Assembly (NCBI GenBank): GCA_003117195.1
Contig: BDSI01000250.1
Coordinates: forward strand, 1 to 64,000
Direction of reading: 5' to 3'
Origin: Eudorina sp. 2006-703-Eu-15
Taxonomy: Eukaryota > Chlorophyta > Chlorophyceae > Chlamydomonadales > Volvocaceae
DNA: 64,000 nucleotides
Of the stretch, positions 43,237 through 54,742 are shown piece after piece. Each line of letters opens with the position of its first letter. Position 1 is the first letter of the stretch. The notes under the pieces were generated by a model that made no database searches, had not been told where the DNA came from, and saw only the letters and a program-made list of their open reading frames with translations. Position numbers and translations under genes: made by a program.

Positions 43237-44693
43237 CGCCCTGGGAGCGTTTCACCGGCAAGAAGCCGGACGTGTCCAAGTTGAGAGTTTTTGGCTGCCC
43301 GGCTTACGTGATGATCCCCAAGGAGCTGCGCAAGAAGCTAGACCCTGTGAGCGAACAGGGCGTCTTGGTGGGTTACGAGCTCGGGTTCAGCGCATGGCGC
43401 GTGTGGGTCCCCAGCCGTCGTCGCATTCGCATTAGCTGTGACGTCAAGTTCGATGAAATGGGCAATCGTGGGAGCGATGAAGTCGACGCCTCGGAAGTGG
43501 AGGAGGAGGGTGTTCAGGAATCCCCTCCCGAGGCGGATGAGGGCGCGGAGGTTCAGCAGGAGCCGGAGGAGCCGGCACCTGATCCCGATCCGGAGTTGGA
43601 TGTGCCAGTTGCTTTGCGGAAGGGAAAGCGGTCCACCGCCAACCCGAAGTACGCAAAGGCAGTTCTCGGGGTGGATGTGGATGTCCCAGGATCGTACCAG
43701 GAGGCAATTGCGTCTCCCCTGGCCGATTTCTGGATTGCAGCGATGGAGGAGGAGTTTGCTTCGCTGCAGGCAAATGGCACGTGGTCGTTGGTCGAGAAGC
43801 CGGAGGGCAAGCGCGCCCTGGGAGTCAAGTGGGTATACTCCCTGAAGTTGGATAAGCACGGGGTTGTCGAGCGTTTCAAAGCGCGCCTCGTGGTGAAGGG
43901 TTTCATGCAGCGCGAAGGTCTGGACTTTGAGGAGGTTTTCGCGCCCGTGAGCAAGCATTCCACCCTGAGCCCGGGGACTGTTTTGACCCGAGCGGCTGAC
44001 GGGGAGGTTCTGGATCGCTCGCGTTATCCGTACATCGAGTTGGTGGGTAGCCTGTTGTATCTCGCCAACTGCACCCGGCCTGACATCGCACAGGCCGTGG
44101 GAGTCCTCGCGCGCCACATGTCGGCGCCCACGGAGCAGCATTGGAAGGCTGCGAAGGCGGTAGTTCGTTACTTGTTGGCGACGCGTCATTACGGCATTGT
44201 GTTTGGGGGCGAGCGCGTGGAGGAGGGTTTGATTTCGTTTTCTGATTCCGATTTCGCGGGATGCGTCGAGAGCCGCAAGTCAACGGGCGGCTACGTTTTC
44301 ACCTTGCACGGTGGTGCGGTGAGCTGGTCGAGCAAGTTGCAGCGCACGGTTGCTGGTTCGACCATGGAGGCCGAGTACGTTGCGGCATCGGAGGCGGTCA
44401 AGGAGGCGCTGTGGCTGCGCCTTCTGCTCTTGGAGCTGGGCTACTCGCTGAGCCCAACTATCGTCAACTGCGACAGCCAGGCCGCCATCAAGATCATCAA
44501 GAATCCTGTGGTTTCGGAGAAGTCGAAGCACATCGCTGTGCGTTACCACCTGGTTCGCGAGCAGGTGGCGCGTGGAGCGGTCGTCATGGCCGATTGCCGC
44601 ACTGACGACATGGTGGCGGATATCCTGACGAAGCCGCTGCCGCTGGAGAAGTTTGCCAAGCACCGGAAGAGCATGGGTGTTTGCAAGATCTGA
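43155..44693 (+). CDS. Copia copy 2 integrase C-terminus, truncated RT, RNase H
   Basis: 512 residues from MPQQMWGEAVLTANML to the shared C-terminus. The same RT-core deletion as in copy 1 is present at about 43956-43973, with identical flanking bases, so the deletion predates the duplication. Confidence 0.9.
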   Translation: MPQQMWGEAVLTANMLRNVSPTKGSELTPWERFTGKKPDVSKLRVFGCPAYVMIPKELRKKLDPVSEQGVLVGYELGFSAWRVWVPSRRRIRISCDVKFDEMGNRGSDEVDASEVEEEGVQESPPEADEGAEVQQEPEEPAPDPDPELDVPVALRKGKRSTANPKYAKAVLGVDVDVPGSYQEAIASPLADFWIAAMEEEFASLQANGTWSLVEKPEGKRALGVKWVYSLKLDKHGVVERFKARLVVKGFMQREGLDFEEVFAPVSKHSTLSPGTVLTRAADGEVLDRSRYPYIELVGSLLYLANCTRPDIAQAVGVLARHMSAPTEQHWKAAKAVVRYLLATRHYGIVFGGERVEEGLISFSDSDFAGCVESRKSTGGYVFTLHGGAVSWSSKLQRTVAGSTMEAEYVAASEAVKEALWLRLLLLELGYSLSPTIVNCDSQAAIKIIKNPVVSEKSKHIAVRYHLVREQVARGAVVMADCRTDDMVADILTKPLPLEKFAKHRKSMGVCKI

Positions 44694-44704
44694 CCGCGTG
44701 GGAG

Positions 44705-44876
44705 TGTTGGTTTGGGGTGGTTTCTGGTTCGGTCAGACTTGCAGTCTTTACCTTTGTGGTGGGAAAGTCGTATCCTAGTACGGCGGCGTAAGAGGTGTCC
44801 GCTGGTCCTTTGTCCCTGCCTTGAGAGGCTAGAACCTTTGTAACAACTAAGTGGAAGTGACTACAAAAGTCCAACA
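44705..44876 (+). repeat. Copia LTR3
   Basis: 172 bp, followed by the AACTG duplication (44877-44881). Confidence 0.95.
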
Positions 44877-44881
44877 AACTG

Positions 44882-45287
44882 GATAACGCGTCGTACCTTC
44901 CGCGAGCCTTCACCCCCTCATGTTACAAGCCGCAAAACGGACTTCCACCATGAATGAGAATGGAATCCTCGGCATCGGGATACGACACTGTACTGTGCAA
45001 GAGAATTGCTGAAGAGCAGAACTCACTCCAGAACTCACTCCAGCCCATGCGCAACCCTCGCTGGGCTTTGAGGCGGCCAGCGAGCACCCCAGGTGGGTGG
45101 GTGGATGGATTGGAGCTGGGTGGGTGGGTGAATGCTGGGTGGGTGGGCTTACAAAAGAATGGAACAAAGTTACAAGTTGTGGGAGATGCGCGCCACGCAA
45201 TCCCAGGAAATCCATTTTCAATCCATGCAAACCCCACATGCAAACCCCACATGCGACCCCAAGTTTACGTGCACGTGCACCTGCCAG
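44882..45287. other. Copia 3' flank and probable intron of the CFAP54-like gene
   Basis: No coding signal. Contains GGTGGGTGGGTGG tracts and a pair of direct short repeats (ACTCACTCCAG, CAAACCCCACATGC). Ends at the acceptor ACCTGCCAG of the first CFAP54-like exon. Confidence 0.45.
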
Positions 45288-48200
45288 GTGGGTGGAGCTG
45301 GTGGTCCGCATGCTGGAGGCGGCCGTACGGAAGGGCACCCCGGGCAACGCCGCCGTTGTGGCCGACCAGCCGACCTGGTGGGTCAAGGCCCGTTCCAAGA
45401 TCTTCCCGCTCATATCGATCGACGACCCGGCGGCGCAGCCGGGGGCGCCGCTGCTGCGGCCGACCACGCCGGCGCCGCCGCCGGCACCGCCGGTCACGGC
45501 ACCGCCGCCGCCGCCGCCAAAGTGGACGGTGGCGGAGGCGGCGGCGGCGCTGACGGCCGCGCAGGTGGGCTTCTGGCGCCGCCGCCGCTGCGCACGAGGA
45601 GGAGGAGGAGGTCCGCGGGCTGGAGGCGGAGCAGCGGCGGCGGCTGGCGGCGGTGCTGGCCCGCAAGCGCGCCATCGGGCCAACCTCACAAGGTGCGGGG
45701 CGGGGCGGGGCGGGGGGTCCCGGGGGCGGGGGGGCCCCGGAGCGGGCCGGGGTTTCACAAGCGACCTACAAACGCGGCCCAGTTCCTTCTCAACTCAGCT
45801 CTTTTCCTGCATTGCACACTGGTGGTGGCGCGGTTGCCTAGTTTGCCGTGCCGCCTGCCTGTCTGGTGAGTTTTGTCAGGTATTTGGTGAAGCATGTCCG
45901 TCCCTGGGCTGGGTGGGGCGGGTTCGTTCTCTAGACACGCGGCCGACACACGCGGCCGACACACGCGGCCGACACATGCGGCCGACACACGCGGCCGACA
46001 CATGCGGCCGACACACGCGGCCGACACACGTGGCCGACACACGCGGCCGACACACGCGGCCGACACACGCGGCCGACACACGCGGCCTCGCGCATCTCTT
46101 TGCGTAGGTGGCCTCCCTGGCTGGGCCGCCTCAGCATCCTGTTGGGACTGCTGGCGGCGGCGGAGGCGCGCAAGGCCGTACCCCTGCACGTCGCCGGCGG
46201 CGGCCTCCGTGTTGTCAGCGGCGGCGGCGGTTGCCGGTGAGGACGCAGCGCCGGCGCCGGCGGCCGCCGCCGCCGCCGCAGGAACGCCGCCGTCGACGCC
46301 GCCCGCGGACGGTGGCGCCGCCGCCGCTGGTGATGCTGCTGCCACCGGCGCTCCGGGCCTGCCGCCGCCGCTGCAGGCCATGGTGCATTTGGCGCGGGCG
46401 GCGCAGCTGGCTGCGCGCGGGGGCGCGTGGGGCGAGCTGGCGAATGCGGCCCGGCACGCCTGGAACCTGGCGCAGAGCGTGTTGAACGCGGACCCCTCGC
46501 TGACGGCGCCGGTGCCCCGGGTGACGTGGGAGCGGGGGCTGCTGCCGCCGCCCGTGCAGCCGCGCGGGTGCCGGCCACGCCGCTGGCGGAGGACAAGAAG
46601 GGCAAGAAGGGCAAGAAGGACGACAAGAAGGAGAAGGAGGAGGAGAAGACCACGCCCAAGGTGTGTGTACCGGGTGTGTGCAGTAGGGGGGTCCCGACCT
46701 TCCGGCCACACCTCACACCCTGCCACAAACCCTCCACCCGCCTCTCCTCCTCCTGGTAACCAAGCGGCCGACCCTGGTCGCTTTGCAAACCGCACTCTCC
46801 TCCTCCCAAACCGCTCCCAAAAATTAACGACCGACAATCCCACAACCCCGAAACCCACCGGCCGCCCCGCCCCGCCCATCCCCACCCGGCCGCTGGTCGG
46901 CAGGCCGGCGCCAAGAAGAAGGGCAAGGGCGAGCCGGAGGAAACCCCCTCCCCCCCCCCCGCCCCCCCGCACCTACCCCTTGCCGGTGGGCAGCCGCCCC
47001 AACATGGCCCGCGCCGTGCGGTCTCTGACAGAGGCGGTGCTGGAGCTCGTGAGCCGGCTGCGGGACGGGATGAGGATCTACACCTGGGTGGCGCCGCTGG
47101 GGTCGGGCGCGGAGGGGCCCGGGGGCGCTGGGGCGGGGCCGGGGGAGGACGGCCGGCCGGCGACGGCGGCGGTGTCGGACAGCCAGTTCAGCTACGGCTC
47201 GGACCTCCAGGTGCGTGGGGACTGGGGAGGGTAAGGTGGGTGGAGTGGAGTGGAGTGGAGTGGACTGAGAGAGGAGTTGGTGGGCAAGGCTGGAAATCTG
47301 GATGTTTGGTTCTGCTCTGTCCTGCCCTGCCCTGCACCGTTCCTTTTCTCTGCAATACGGTACTCTCTGTACTGCACTGTACTACTCTCTGTACTGCACT
47401 GCTCTGTACTGCGCTGTACACTGCCCTGTACACTGCCCTGCCCCGCCCTCCGCCGCTCCAGGTGGACATTTGGTTCAAGGAGGGCCCCCTGGACCTGGCC
47501 TGGGTGAGCCGCTTCGTGGGGTCGGTGGCGGTGGTGCTCAGCCGCTGCGAGCGGTGGCACAGCCTGGTGGGGCTGGGCCGCCTGTGGAGCCAGCTCAGCG
47601 AGGGGGCCTTCAACGAGCGGATACTGCCCTGGCTGCTGCAGGTGGGGACGGGGGCGGGGGCGGGGGCGGGGAGTTGTGTTGAGCGAGGAACCCAAACCGG
47701 CCGAACCGTCCAGGCCCGTGTGTAGAGGCGCGTGTGTTTGTGTTTGTGTTTGTGCCCCGTGGTGGGAGGGGAGCCCCGGGGGTGCAACCACTTGTACCGG
47801 ACACCCGTACGTACTGCTTCAGACCGGAATCGTTGGGGACACGTCCGGGACTTTGCCTTTGTCACTCGGTTACCCCGACACCCTCTTTCAACCTTCCCCT
47901 CTCCCCCCCAGGCCGACCCCAAGGCGGGAGTAGACCCGGGTCCCTTCCAGGTGGCCCTGGACGCATGGATCCGCGACAAGAACCAGGCGCTGGACCAGCT
48001 GGACAAGGTGGGGCGGGGGGGGGGGCAAGGGGAGAGGGGCGGGGGAGGGGTCAAGGGGACGGGGGCAGGGGGGAGAGGGGCAGGGGCAGCGGTCCTCTGC
48101 GAGGCGGTACGTAGGCGGCGGAGGGGTGGGCGGGGGGGGTACAGGGAGGGTGGAGAGGAGCGGGAGGCGGCAGCCGCCCCAGGGCAAGGGGAGGGGCGGG

Positions 48201-50022
48201 GGCGGGGGCAAGGGGCAGCAGACCCACCAACAGTCCCCCCCCGCCCGCGCCGCCCGTCCACCCACGCCCCGCCTCTCAGGTCCGCACGCTGGTCCGCGAG
48301 CGGCTGGGCGAGACGTCCCTCATGGCCCAGGGCATGGGCCACAAGGTGCGCAAGAAGCGCAAGACGACGATGGTGGGTCGCCGCAGCAGCCTGGGCACCG
48401 GCCTGGGCGACGCGCGGCCCAGCACCGCCTCCAGCAGCCTCGCGCTCCTCGGGGGCCGCGACCGAGCCAGCCTCGTCAGCGCCGCCTACACCTACCGGAC
48501 CGCGTCCACATACAAGACCAAGGCCAGCCAGCCGGAGCTCATGCGCATCCCCGCAGAGTACGACAAGGTACGACAATGCGAACGTGCCGCGCCGGCCTGT
48601 GGGTGGTTGTGTGTCCTGGGTCGGGGGGGTGATGCGCGGGAGGGAATGGGAGGCGGCCGTGTGGGGGAGGGGAGGTTCGGGCCCGCTGTGGGAGGGTTGG
48701 ACTGCGTCGCAGGTACCTCAAACCGTATCCAACCCCACCACGGGGCCCGGATTACACCCATACCACCTCCATCTCCCCCCCTGCCCCCTCGTGTTATTAA
48801 AGGCAGCGGAGCCGCGGCAAGTCGCCGATTGGAGTGTAGTTGTCGTCCGGTTGGTCGACGTCGCCGTGGAAGCGTGTTTAGGAAAGGAGGTATACTTGGA
48901 AGCGGAAGTTGTGTCGCAGTGAACACCTAAAGCACCGTACAGGGTGTGTATTGGTGTATCAGGAGGAGAGCTGCTGTAGCGCGGGCGGACTGAAGGCGCA
49001 CGAGCGGATGACGGGCGGCCCGGAAAGAAAGAACTGCTCGCCAGCCAGCCAGGCACCCTGCGCCCTCCCCCGCAAACCCGCCCCGCCTCCCCTCGCCCCG
49101 CTGCCCCTCCCCTCCCCTCCCCTCCCTGCCCTCCCCTCCCCTCCCTCCCCTCGCCCCGCTGCCCTCCCCTCCCCTCCCCTCCCACCCCCCAGGTGATCGA
49201 GGTGCTCAAGCGGCACAACGAGAAGGGCTACATGGTGCTGGCCATGCACGAGCTAGGGGATGTGCACGCGCACTTCGGGAACTGGGGCGGGGCGGCCACC
49301 GCCTGGAACGACACGTTGGACACCCTGCTGGGGCCGTACCAGGTAGGGAGGGGAGGGGGGCGAGAGGGAGGGGGGGCGAGGTGGTTCGTGGGCGGAGTAA
49401 GCCTAAGAGATGCGAAGCCTCGAGGAAACGCTTCGGACTTGAACCCGAAACCGGTTCACCATCCCGCGCTGCTCTTCCCACCCCTCCATCCCTCCGTCAC
49501 GGCCCGCATGCCCAGTCTCTCCCCCACCTCCCCCTGTCCCCATCCCCCCCACACCCCACACATCTCACAGGTCATCAAGAACTGGCGCGGCAAGCTGGAG
49601 TCCATGAGCCCCGCCGCCACGCTCCAGGCGTACGGCCTGCACGGCCTGCTGCTGGGTGCCGTACTGGCCGGCAAGCTCGCCCGCTACACCTACCACGACC
49701 ACCTCCAGCTGCGACTGGACGCCTGCCGCCTGGCGGCCCGCCTCGTGTTCTGCGCCTTCTCAGTGCACGTGGGCCACCCGCAGCGGCCGCTGGGCTTCGC
49801 GACGTACACGCCGCGGGAGCTGTGGGTCGCGGGCGCCGACCCATGGGTCCTCTGGAGCGATCCGTACAGGTGCCCGGTGGTGGACCTGGCGGGCGCGCTG
49901 GAGACGGCGGCGGGGTGCCTGGTGGACAACGGGTTCGCGCTGGAGGCGCTGCCGGTGGTGGCGCTGTGGGAGCACCTGGCGAGGGACGTGACGCGCAACC
50001 TGCACGGCACCGTGATGAGCAG
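45288..50022 (+). CDS. CFAP54: CFAP54 (FAP54)-like central-apparatus protein, internal fragment
   Basis: Exons 45288-45564, about 46240-46660, about 46913-47210, 47462-47641, 47912-48007, 48280-48567, 49193-49342 and 49571-50022. The last five join with consistent phase. The C-terminal segment HELGDVHAHFGNWGGAATAW, LDTLLGPYQVIKNW, LLGAVLAGKLARYTYHDHLQ and LPVVALWEHLARDVTRNL resembles CFAP54, a large scaffold of the C1d projection of the ciliary central pair. The first three exons have three frame shifts, at least one in a C run near 46950, perhaps sequence errors. Upstream exons are not found (Copia lies 410 bp before) and the last exon ends in an unfilled phase, so it is truncated at both ends. 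The assignment is by recognition, not search. Confidence 0.55.
45937..46087. repeat. 12-bp minisatellite
   Basis: About a dozen tandem copies of CGGCCGACACAC (some CGGCCGACACAT) in a CFAP54-like intron just before its acceptor at about 46109. The repeat reads through in several frames. Confidence 0.95.
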
Positions 50023-50552
50023 GTGGGTGGGCTCGGGACTGGACAGGAGAGCAGGACCCGACCTGACCGGACCCGACCCAAGCCCGACCCAAGCCCCCGC
50101 CGACGCCGGCCTTGGACTCAAGAGGTAAAGCGAGGCCGCGGTCGGATGCCCATCAGCCAGCAGCAGCAGCAGCAGCAGCAGTAGCAGCATCAGCATCATC
50201 AGCAGCAGCAGCGGCAGCGGCAGGGCTGCTGAGCGGCCACACGTCCGCAGCACGTCCGGTGTGCCGCCCGATGTGCCGTCCCGCTGACATGAGTGGCATC
50301 CTGCTGACCATGCCGCCCTTCCGGAGATCCCCACCTTCGCACCCTTGCCCCACCCACCCACCCACCCACCCACCGGAAACACACAGTTATGTAACATCCA
50401 CACCCACACCCACATTCACACATTTTCCTCATACATACACACACGGACACACATTGCACAGCACGCACTCCGGCCCTGCCCGCCGAATAACACACACGGG
50501 CGGGTTCCTCGCTCAACACACACACACACACACACCCCGACCCCCCGCCCAC
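50023..50552. other. junction region where two genes lose their 3' ends
   Basis: Between the CFAP54-like gene's last exon (unfilled phase 2) and the reductase's last visible exon (minus strand, donor CAG|GTGGGC) there is only 530 bp, holding a CAG/CAT repeat (50158-50216), (CCCA)n and (AC)n. No candidate terminal exon of either gene was seen on the relevant strand. This fits a deletion or assembly join. Confidence 0.6.
50158..50216. repeat. CAG trinucleotide repeat
   Basis: CAG with interspersed CAT and TAG units; not in a supported exon. Confidence 0.9.
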
Positions 50553-53500
50553 CTGACCAGGTCCCGGGACAGACCGGCCGCGGGGCCCACCAGCCACAGC
50601 AGCCACTTGGGCGCCACCGCGATGGGGGTCTTGAGCCCGGAGTCCGGGAAGGCCTTCTTGATGAGGCCGATCATCTCCGCGTAGTAGATGGACCGACACA
50701 CCGTGATGTACCATGTACCTGGGGGCAGGGTGGGGTGGGGCAGGGTGGGGAGCGGGGGAATATAGGAAATTGGTAGGCATATTTATACTGCGCTGCTGCC
50801 AGGGGGAGGGGACGGGGTGGGATTGGGTGGGGTGGGGAGCGGGGGAGGGGACGGGGTGGGATGGGGTGGGGAGGGGAGCGGGGGAGGGGACGGGGTGGGA
50901 TGGGGTGGGGAGGGGAGCGGGGGAGGGGACTTGGTGGCGAGGCGACCCGAGAAGAGATGGGCAAGACCCGAGGTGATGGGCCCCTAGGGGTTCACCGCTA
51001 GAGGTGCGGCAGACAGGGGGTGGCGTGTACGGCTTGGTGTAGGGTGGGGCGGGGTGGGAGAGATACGTGGTCACGGAAGCAACACGGGTGGGTCGGCTGA
51101 CAGCAGCTGCAGCGCAACCCCCTCCTGGACCTGGCCGGGCAAGTGCACGCCCCTCCACCCTCGAAAAACCCTTCGCCCTGAATCCTCCACCCACCCGACC
51201 TCCAATCGCCCCCCCCCACACACTCCGCCGCATGTCACGCACTCCTGTCCTGCCTGCCTTAATAACACACCTGCCCTCCGCCGCGGGGTGCACCATCGCC
51301 AGGCAGTGAGCGGCCGCCACATCGCGGACGTCCACCATCCCGAAGCCCAGCACCGGACACGCGGGGTGGGCCTTACCCGCCAGGATGTTGCGGATCATGT
51401 TGATCTGGGTGGGCCGGGGAGGGGTCCGGGGAGGGGTCCGGGGAGCCGCGGATCTGACGGATGTGAGAGGAAGTGAAGAGCTCCTCCACCCTGGGTGGGC
51501 TCAGCAGGAACCCGTGACGTCCACGGCCTACCAAGTGCGACCATGCAGCTTCACGGGCCCCTGGTGGGCCCCTGGTGGGCCCGACATGATGGAGCACAGC
51601 CCGGAAGCGTCTCAGCCGAAATACACATAGACGGTGTCGCCAAGCTATCGGGACGCCCTTCCACATCACATGAGCCACTTCCGCGCGATGGTGTCGGGCA
51701 GGTGCCGTGTGTGCCCCATACACACCCACACCACCACGGACACGGCATCTACAGAGACGTGGACCCGTGGAGTCCCAACATGTATGACCCAACCAGCTGC
51801 CGAGAGTCGACCCGTGGGCCATCCACCAACCCGTGAGCCATCCACCGACTCGCCGTCGCTGCGGCTGCTCAGCGGCGGCCCCATGATGACTGCCGGGTTG
51901 ATGGCCACCAGCTGCCATCGCTCCTGCGCCTTGGCAATCTCCCAGGCCTTCTCTTCCGCGAGCTTCTTGCTGTAATAGTACGGCAACACGGTTTCGGAGG
52001 CGGTGGGATTCCTGCGGGGGACCGAGCGGCAGCCAGCCACAAGCAGCAGCGGCAGCAGGGCGGCCTGTCAAGACCCCGAGCGGGTGCCCCGCGGGGTCGT
52101 CGGATCCACCGGACAAGCCCACCAGGAGAGGCGTCCCCCGGGAACCACATTCCCTGGAAGGAAGGGGGCGCCCGCCAAGACGCCAAGTGGCAGCAATGCC
52201 GTACAATGTAAGGGGCCGCAGCGCAGTGCAGTGCTCCTGAGCCGCAGCCGGAGCCTCGCCTCGCCTCGCCGAGCCCGCACAGGCCGCTAGTGGGGTATCA
52301 TGTCACGTCACGTCACGTCACGCCGCCTCAAGCGCCACGCCCACACACGTCAGCACCAGGCAGCCCCAGGGCCGCCAGTCGGGGGTCCACCGGGGGGTCG
52401 GAAGACACGGCAGAGTCCGCCTGAACGTCCGTCCTGCGCCGTGCGCCCCCAACCCGACCTGCGATCCCTTCCCCAGCGTCCCTTCCTGATTCCCAGGTAT
52501 ACACGCACCGGGCGCACACACAGTCGCAAAACACACCGTTAGGATCCCGGTTGTTTCCCATCTAAAACGCCTGTCAGTACGTTCCCATCTAAAACGCCTG
52601 TCAGTACGGAAGCATCTTATCTTGCGGCTAAGCTTGCCAACAACAAACGCGCACGCGGGCCGTCTCTCCTCTAAACACACGCACGCTTACCATGGTCATA
52701 CGTATACGGACGACCCGTTTGGCACGGGCGGGTTTCTACGCCCCGCCCCAGGCCCCCCACACACGCACACACCAGTCCGCCTCGGTGTACACGTGGTCTG
52801 GGCCTCGCTCCGAGGGGTTGCCGTATATGGCGGCGCATGAGCTGGTCATGACGACCCGCTTGACGGTGGGGGTGCGGTTGACGGCGCCTGCGGCCCGAAG
52901 AGCCCGGTGGATGGGGGTTGGGCGGGTGGGTGGGTGAGTGCGGTGGGCGAATGTGAAAGGATTGTGTCATTATATGGATATCGCCTCGCTGCCGCAGCAA
53001 AGATGGGTCCGTTGTGAGGTCAGGGTACGGGGTTGAGGTGAGGATGAGCCCGCCAGGGGCCAGGAGGGGCCAACGCCAATGCCAATGTCGCGGGCAGGAA
53101 CTGCGAACTGCGCAAGGTGACGCACGAGCGTGGCCTCGGGCTCACCCAGAACGTGCTCCGTCCCCTTGACCGCGGGGTCAATCAACTTGGCGCGGGTCTC
53201 GGAAGGCTTCACGTTGTTCATGTACGGCGAGGCGGTGTGGATGACGTACTCGCAGCCGCGCATGGCCTCCTCGAAGCTGTAGGGTGGCGGGATGCGACCC
53301 CCGGGGGGCGCACGTATGCGGTCGGGATTGCGTCAGCGTCCAAAGAACCCCGGAACGAGGAGCCCGAAGCGCAAGGCGGGACGAACGATCTCCTGCTGCT
53401 GCTCATTGCTGCTCATTGCTGCTGCTGCTGCAGCTGCTGCAGCTGCGCCTTGGGAGCCGCATCCCCACGAGGCAGCTTCCGCGCGGCAGCGCGACCATGG

Positions 53501-54275
53501 ATGGGATCCGGCCCTCCGGGGGAAGGAGTGCTGCACTGCGTTGTCGGAGTGTCCGGCCGCCAGGGACGCGATGGCGGCCCGGCCATGGGCTTCGGAAGGA
53601 TGACAGCCCCCGGGGACTGCTGAGGGGGCCCCCCACGGATGCAGCACCGCGCAGGTCCGCGGGCGGAGGGGGTAAGGTGGACTGAGGGACCAGCCAAGCT
53701 GCCAGCCCGGCCCAACAACCCAACATGAAGGGTGCTGCGCTGCCGCCGGGAGTTGACGCTTCCATCAGACCATCACCCCCTTCAGGGCGTCTCCCCGGCA
53801 CCTTTTAAGGACCTACGGAGGGCCCGGGGGAGGCTCCGCTCACCCATCAGGCAGCAGCAGGTCCGCTTTGAAAAGCTTGAGCCGCTCGGAAGCGCCTGGC
53901 AAGGCGAGCAGGTGCGCGACCGTCTCCTGCTTATCGGGTGCGCGATAGGTGCCGTGGACGGTGTGGCCTGTCTCCAACAGCCGGGCCACGACGGGGCCTG
54001 TGCGAAAAGGGCGCGATGCGGGGCGGTTTGCGTATGTGATTGTTCCTAAAAACTCGGAAAGCGTGCGTATTGACACAGACGTTAACTGCTTCTACAGGTG
54101 AGTCCACTGTTTTCCCTTCGCTAATACAAGGCTCAAGCCCGAAAGTCATACGCGTCGCAAGCACCACGTTTACGCGCTCACCGGCCATGTATCCTGTCAC
54201 CCCCGTCACACAAACAGTCGTCAGCTGGTGGTCTTTCTCTTGGGGATATAGCGGCTGGAATGCGAGTTGGGACAT
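50553..54275 (-). CDS. NAD(P)-dependent reductase, dihydroflavonol/cinnamoyl-CoA reductase-like (extended SDR)
   Basis: Exons 54182-54275, about 53840-53997, 53146-53276, 52773-52887, 51846-52011, about 51270-51404 and 50553-50718. All but one junction fit in phase; the 51270/50718 join is ambiguous by two bases. N-terminal Rossmann motif VTGVTGYMAG, then LLETGHTVHGTYRAPDK and FKADLLLPDG, FEEAMRGCEYVIHTASPYM, TSSCAAIYGNPSERG and the catalytic YYYSK (Tyr-x3-Lys) with the Ser of TSS. Later AINPAVIMGPPL, VDVRDVAAAHCLAM and CRSIYYAEMIGLIKKAFPDS. The family reduces carbonyl groups of diverse substrates with NADPH in the cytosol; the substrate here is unknown. A final C-terminal exon is missing (see 50023-50552). 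Introns contain several G-rich minisatellites. Confidence 0.8.
50810..50935. repeat. G-rich minisatellite in a reductase intron
   Basis: Three copies of a roughly 43-bp unit (GGGGAGGGGACGGGGTGGGA...). Confidence 0.9.
52556..52611. repeat. two tandem 28-bp units
   Basis: TTCCCATCTAAAACGCCTGT followed by CAGTACG, twice in a row, in a reductase intron. Confidence 0.9.
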
Positions 54276-54742
54276 GTTTTCAGGGCTGAAAACTCAGACG
54301 TCGCGCCGTGTTAAAGAAAGATTTCCTTAGATGCACAAATTGCTCAGCGGCTCGTCATTTTCTTTTATGAAAACCCGGGCCAATTTGCGAAATTTGCATC
54401 AAAAAGTTGCATCGCTTACCCTAACCGTCAGTTGGGACAACAACCATCAACGTACTTTGGTTAAAGTGAAACGTGCAACTATCATACTTTGCCCAACAAC
54501 TTTGCCCATTTGGCCAGAGGCCAGTTCTTGTTTCCAGTTCGGCGGTTGATGAGCCTCTTGACTCGTCTGGACGGTACAGGCTTGAAGCTTGTAACACAAG
54601 AACGTCAAATGCTTGTGCAACCGTGCAGTGGCGCTTTTGCCCTACCCTGTTTCAAAAGGAAACCGGGCTTGCATTCACATTGTCGACAACGTCCTCGCCA
54701 CTGACCACGACAGCGCAGCAGCTGCCACAATCCACGACAACC
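54276..54742. other. intergenic between two minus-strand genes
   Basis: More AT-rich; likely holds the reductase promoter and the 3' end of the upstream gene. No specific site identified. Confidence 0.35.

Larger units (their letters stand above)
36928..44876 (+). mobile_element. tandem Copia (Ty1/Copia) array: LTR-internal-LTR-internal-LTR
   Basis: Three identical-looking 172-bp LTRs (36928-37099, 40817-40988, 44705-44876) flank two nearly identical internal regions. LTRs begin TGTTGG and end CCAACA. AACTG lies outside the outermost LTRs only, so the array behaves as a single insertion that was then duplicated, for example by unequal LTR recombination. Domain order Gag, zinc knuckle, protease, integrase, reverse transcriptase, RNase H is that of Copia. 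Both copies lack the reverse-transcriptase core, so neither is autonomous. LTR identity indicates a recent event. Confidence 0.95.

Noticed and set aside
45894..46107. Tandem RPTHAADTRG protein repeat
   Set aside because: It comes from the 12-bp intronic minisatellite; the splice acceptor lies just after it.
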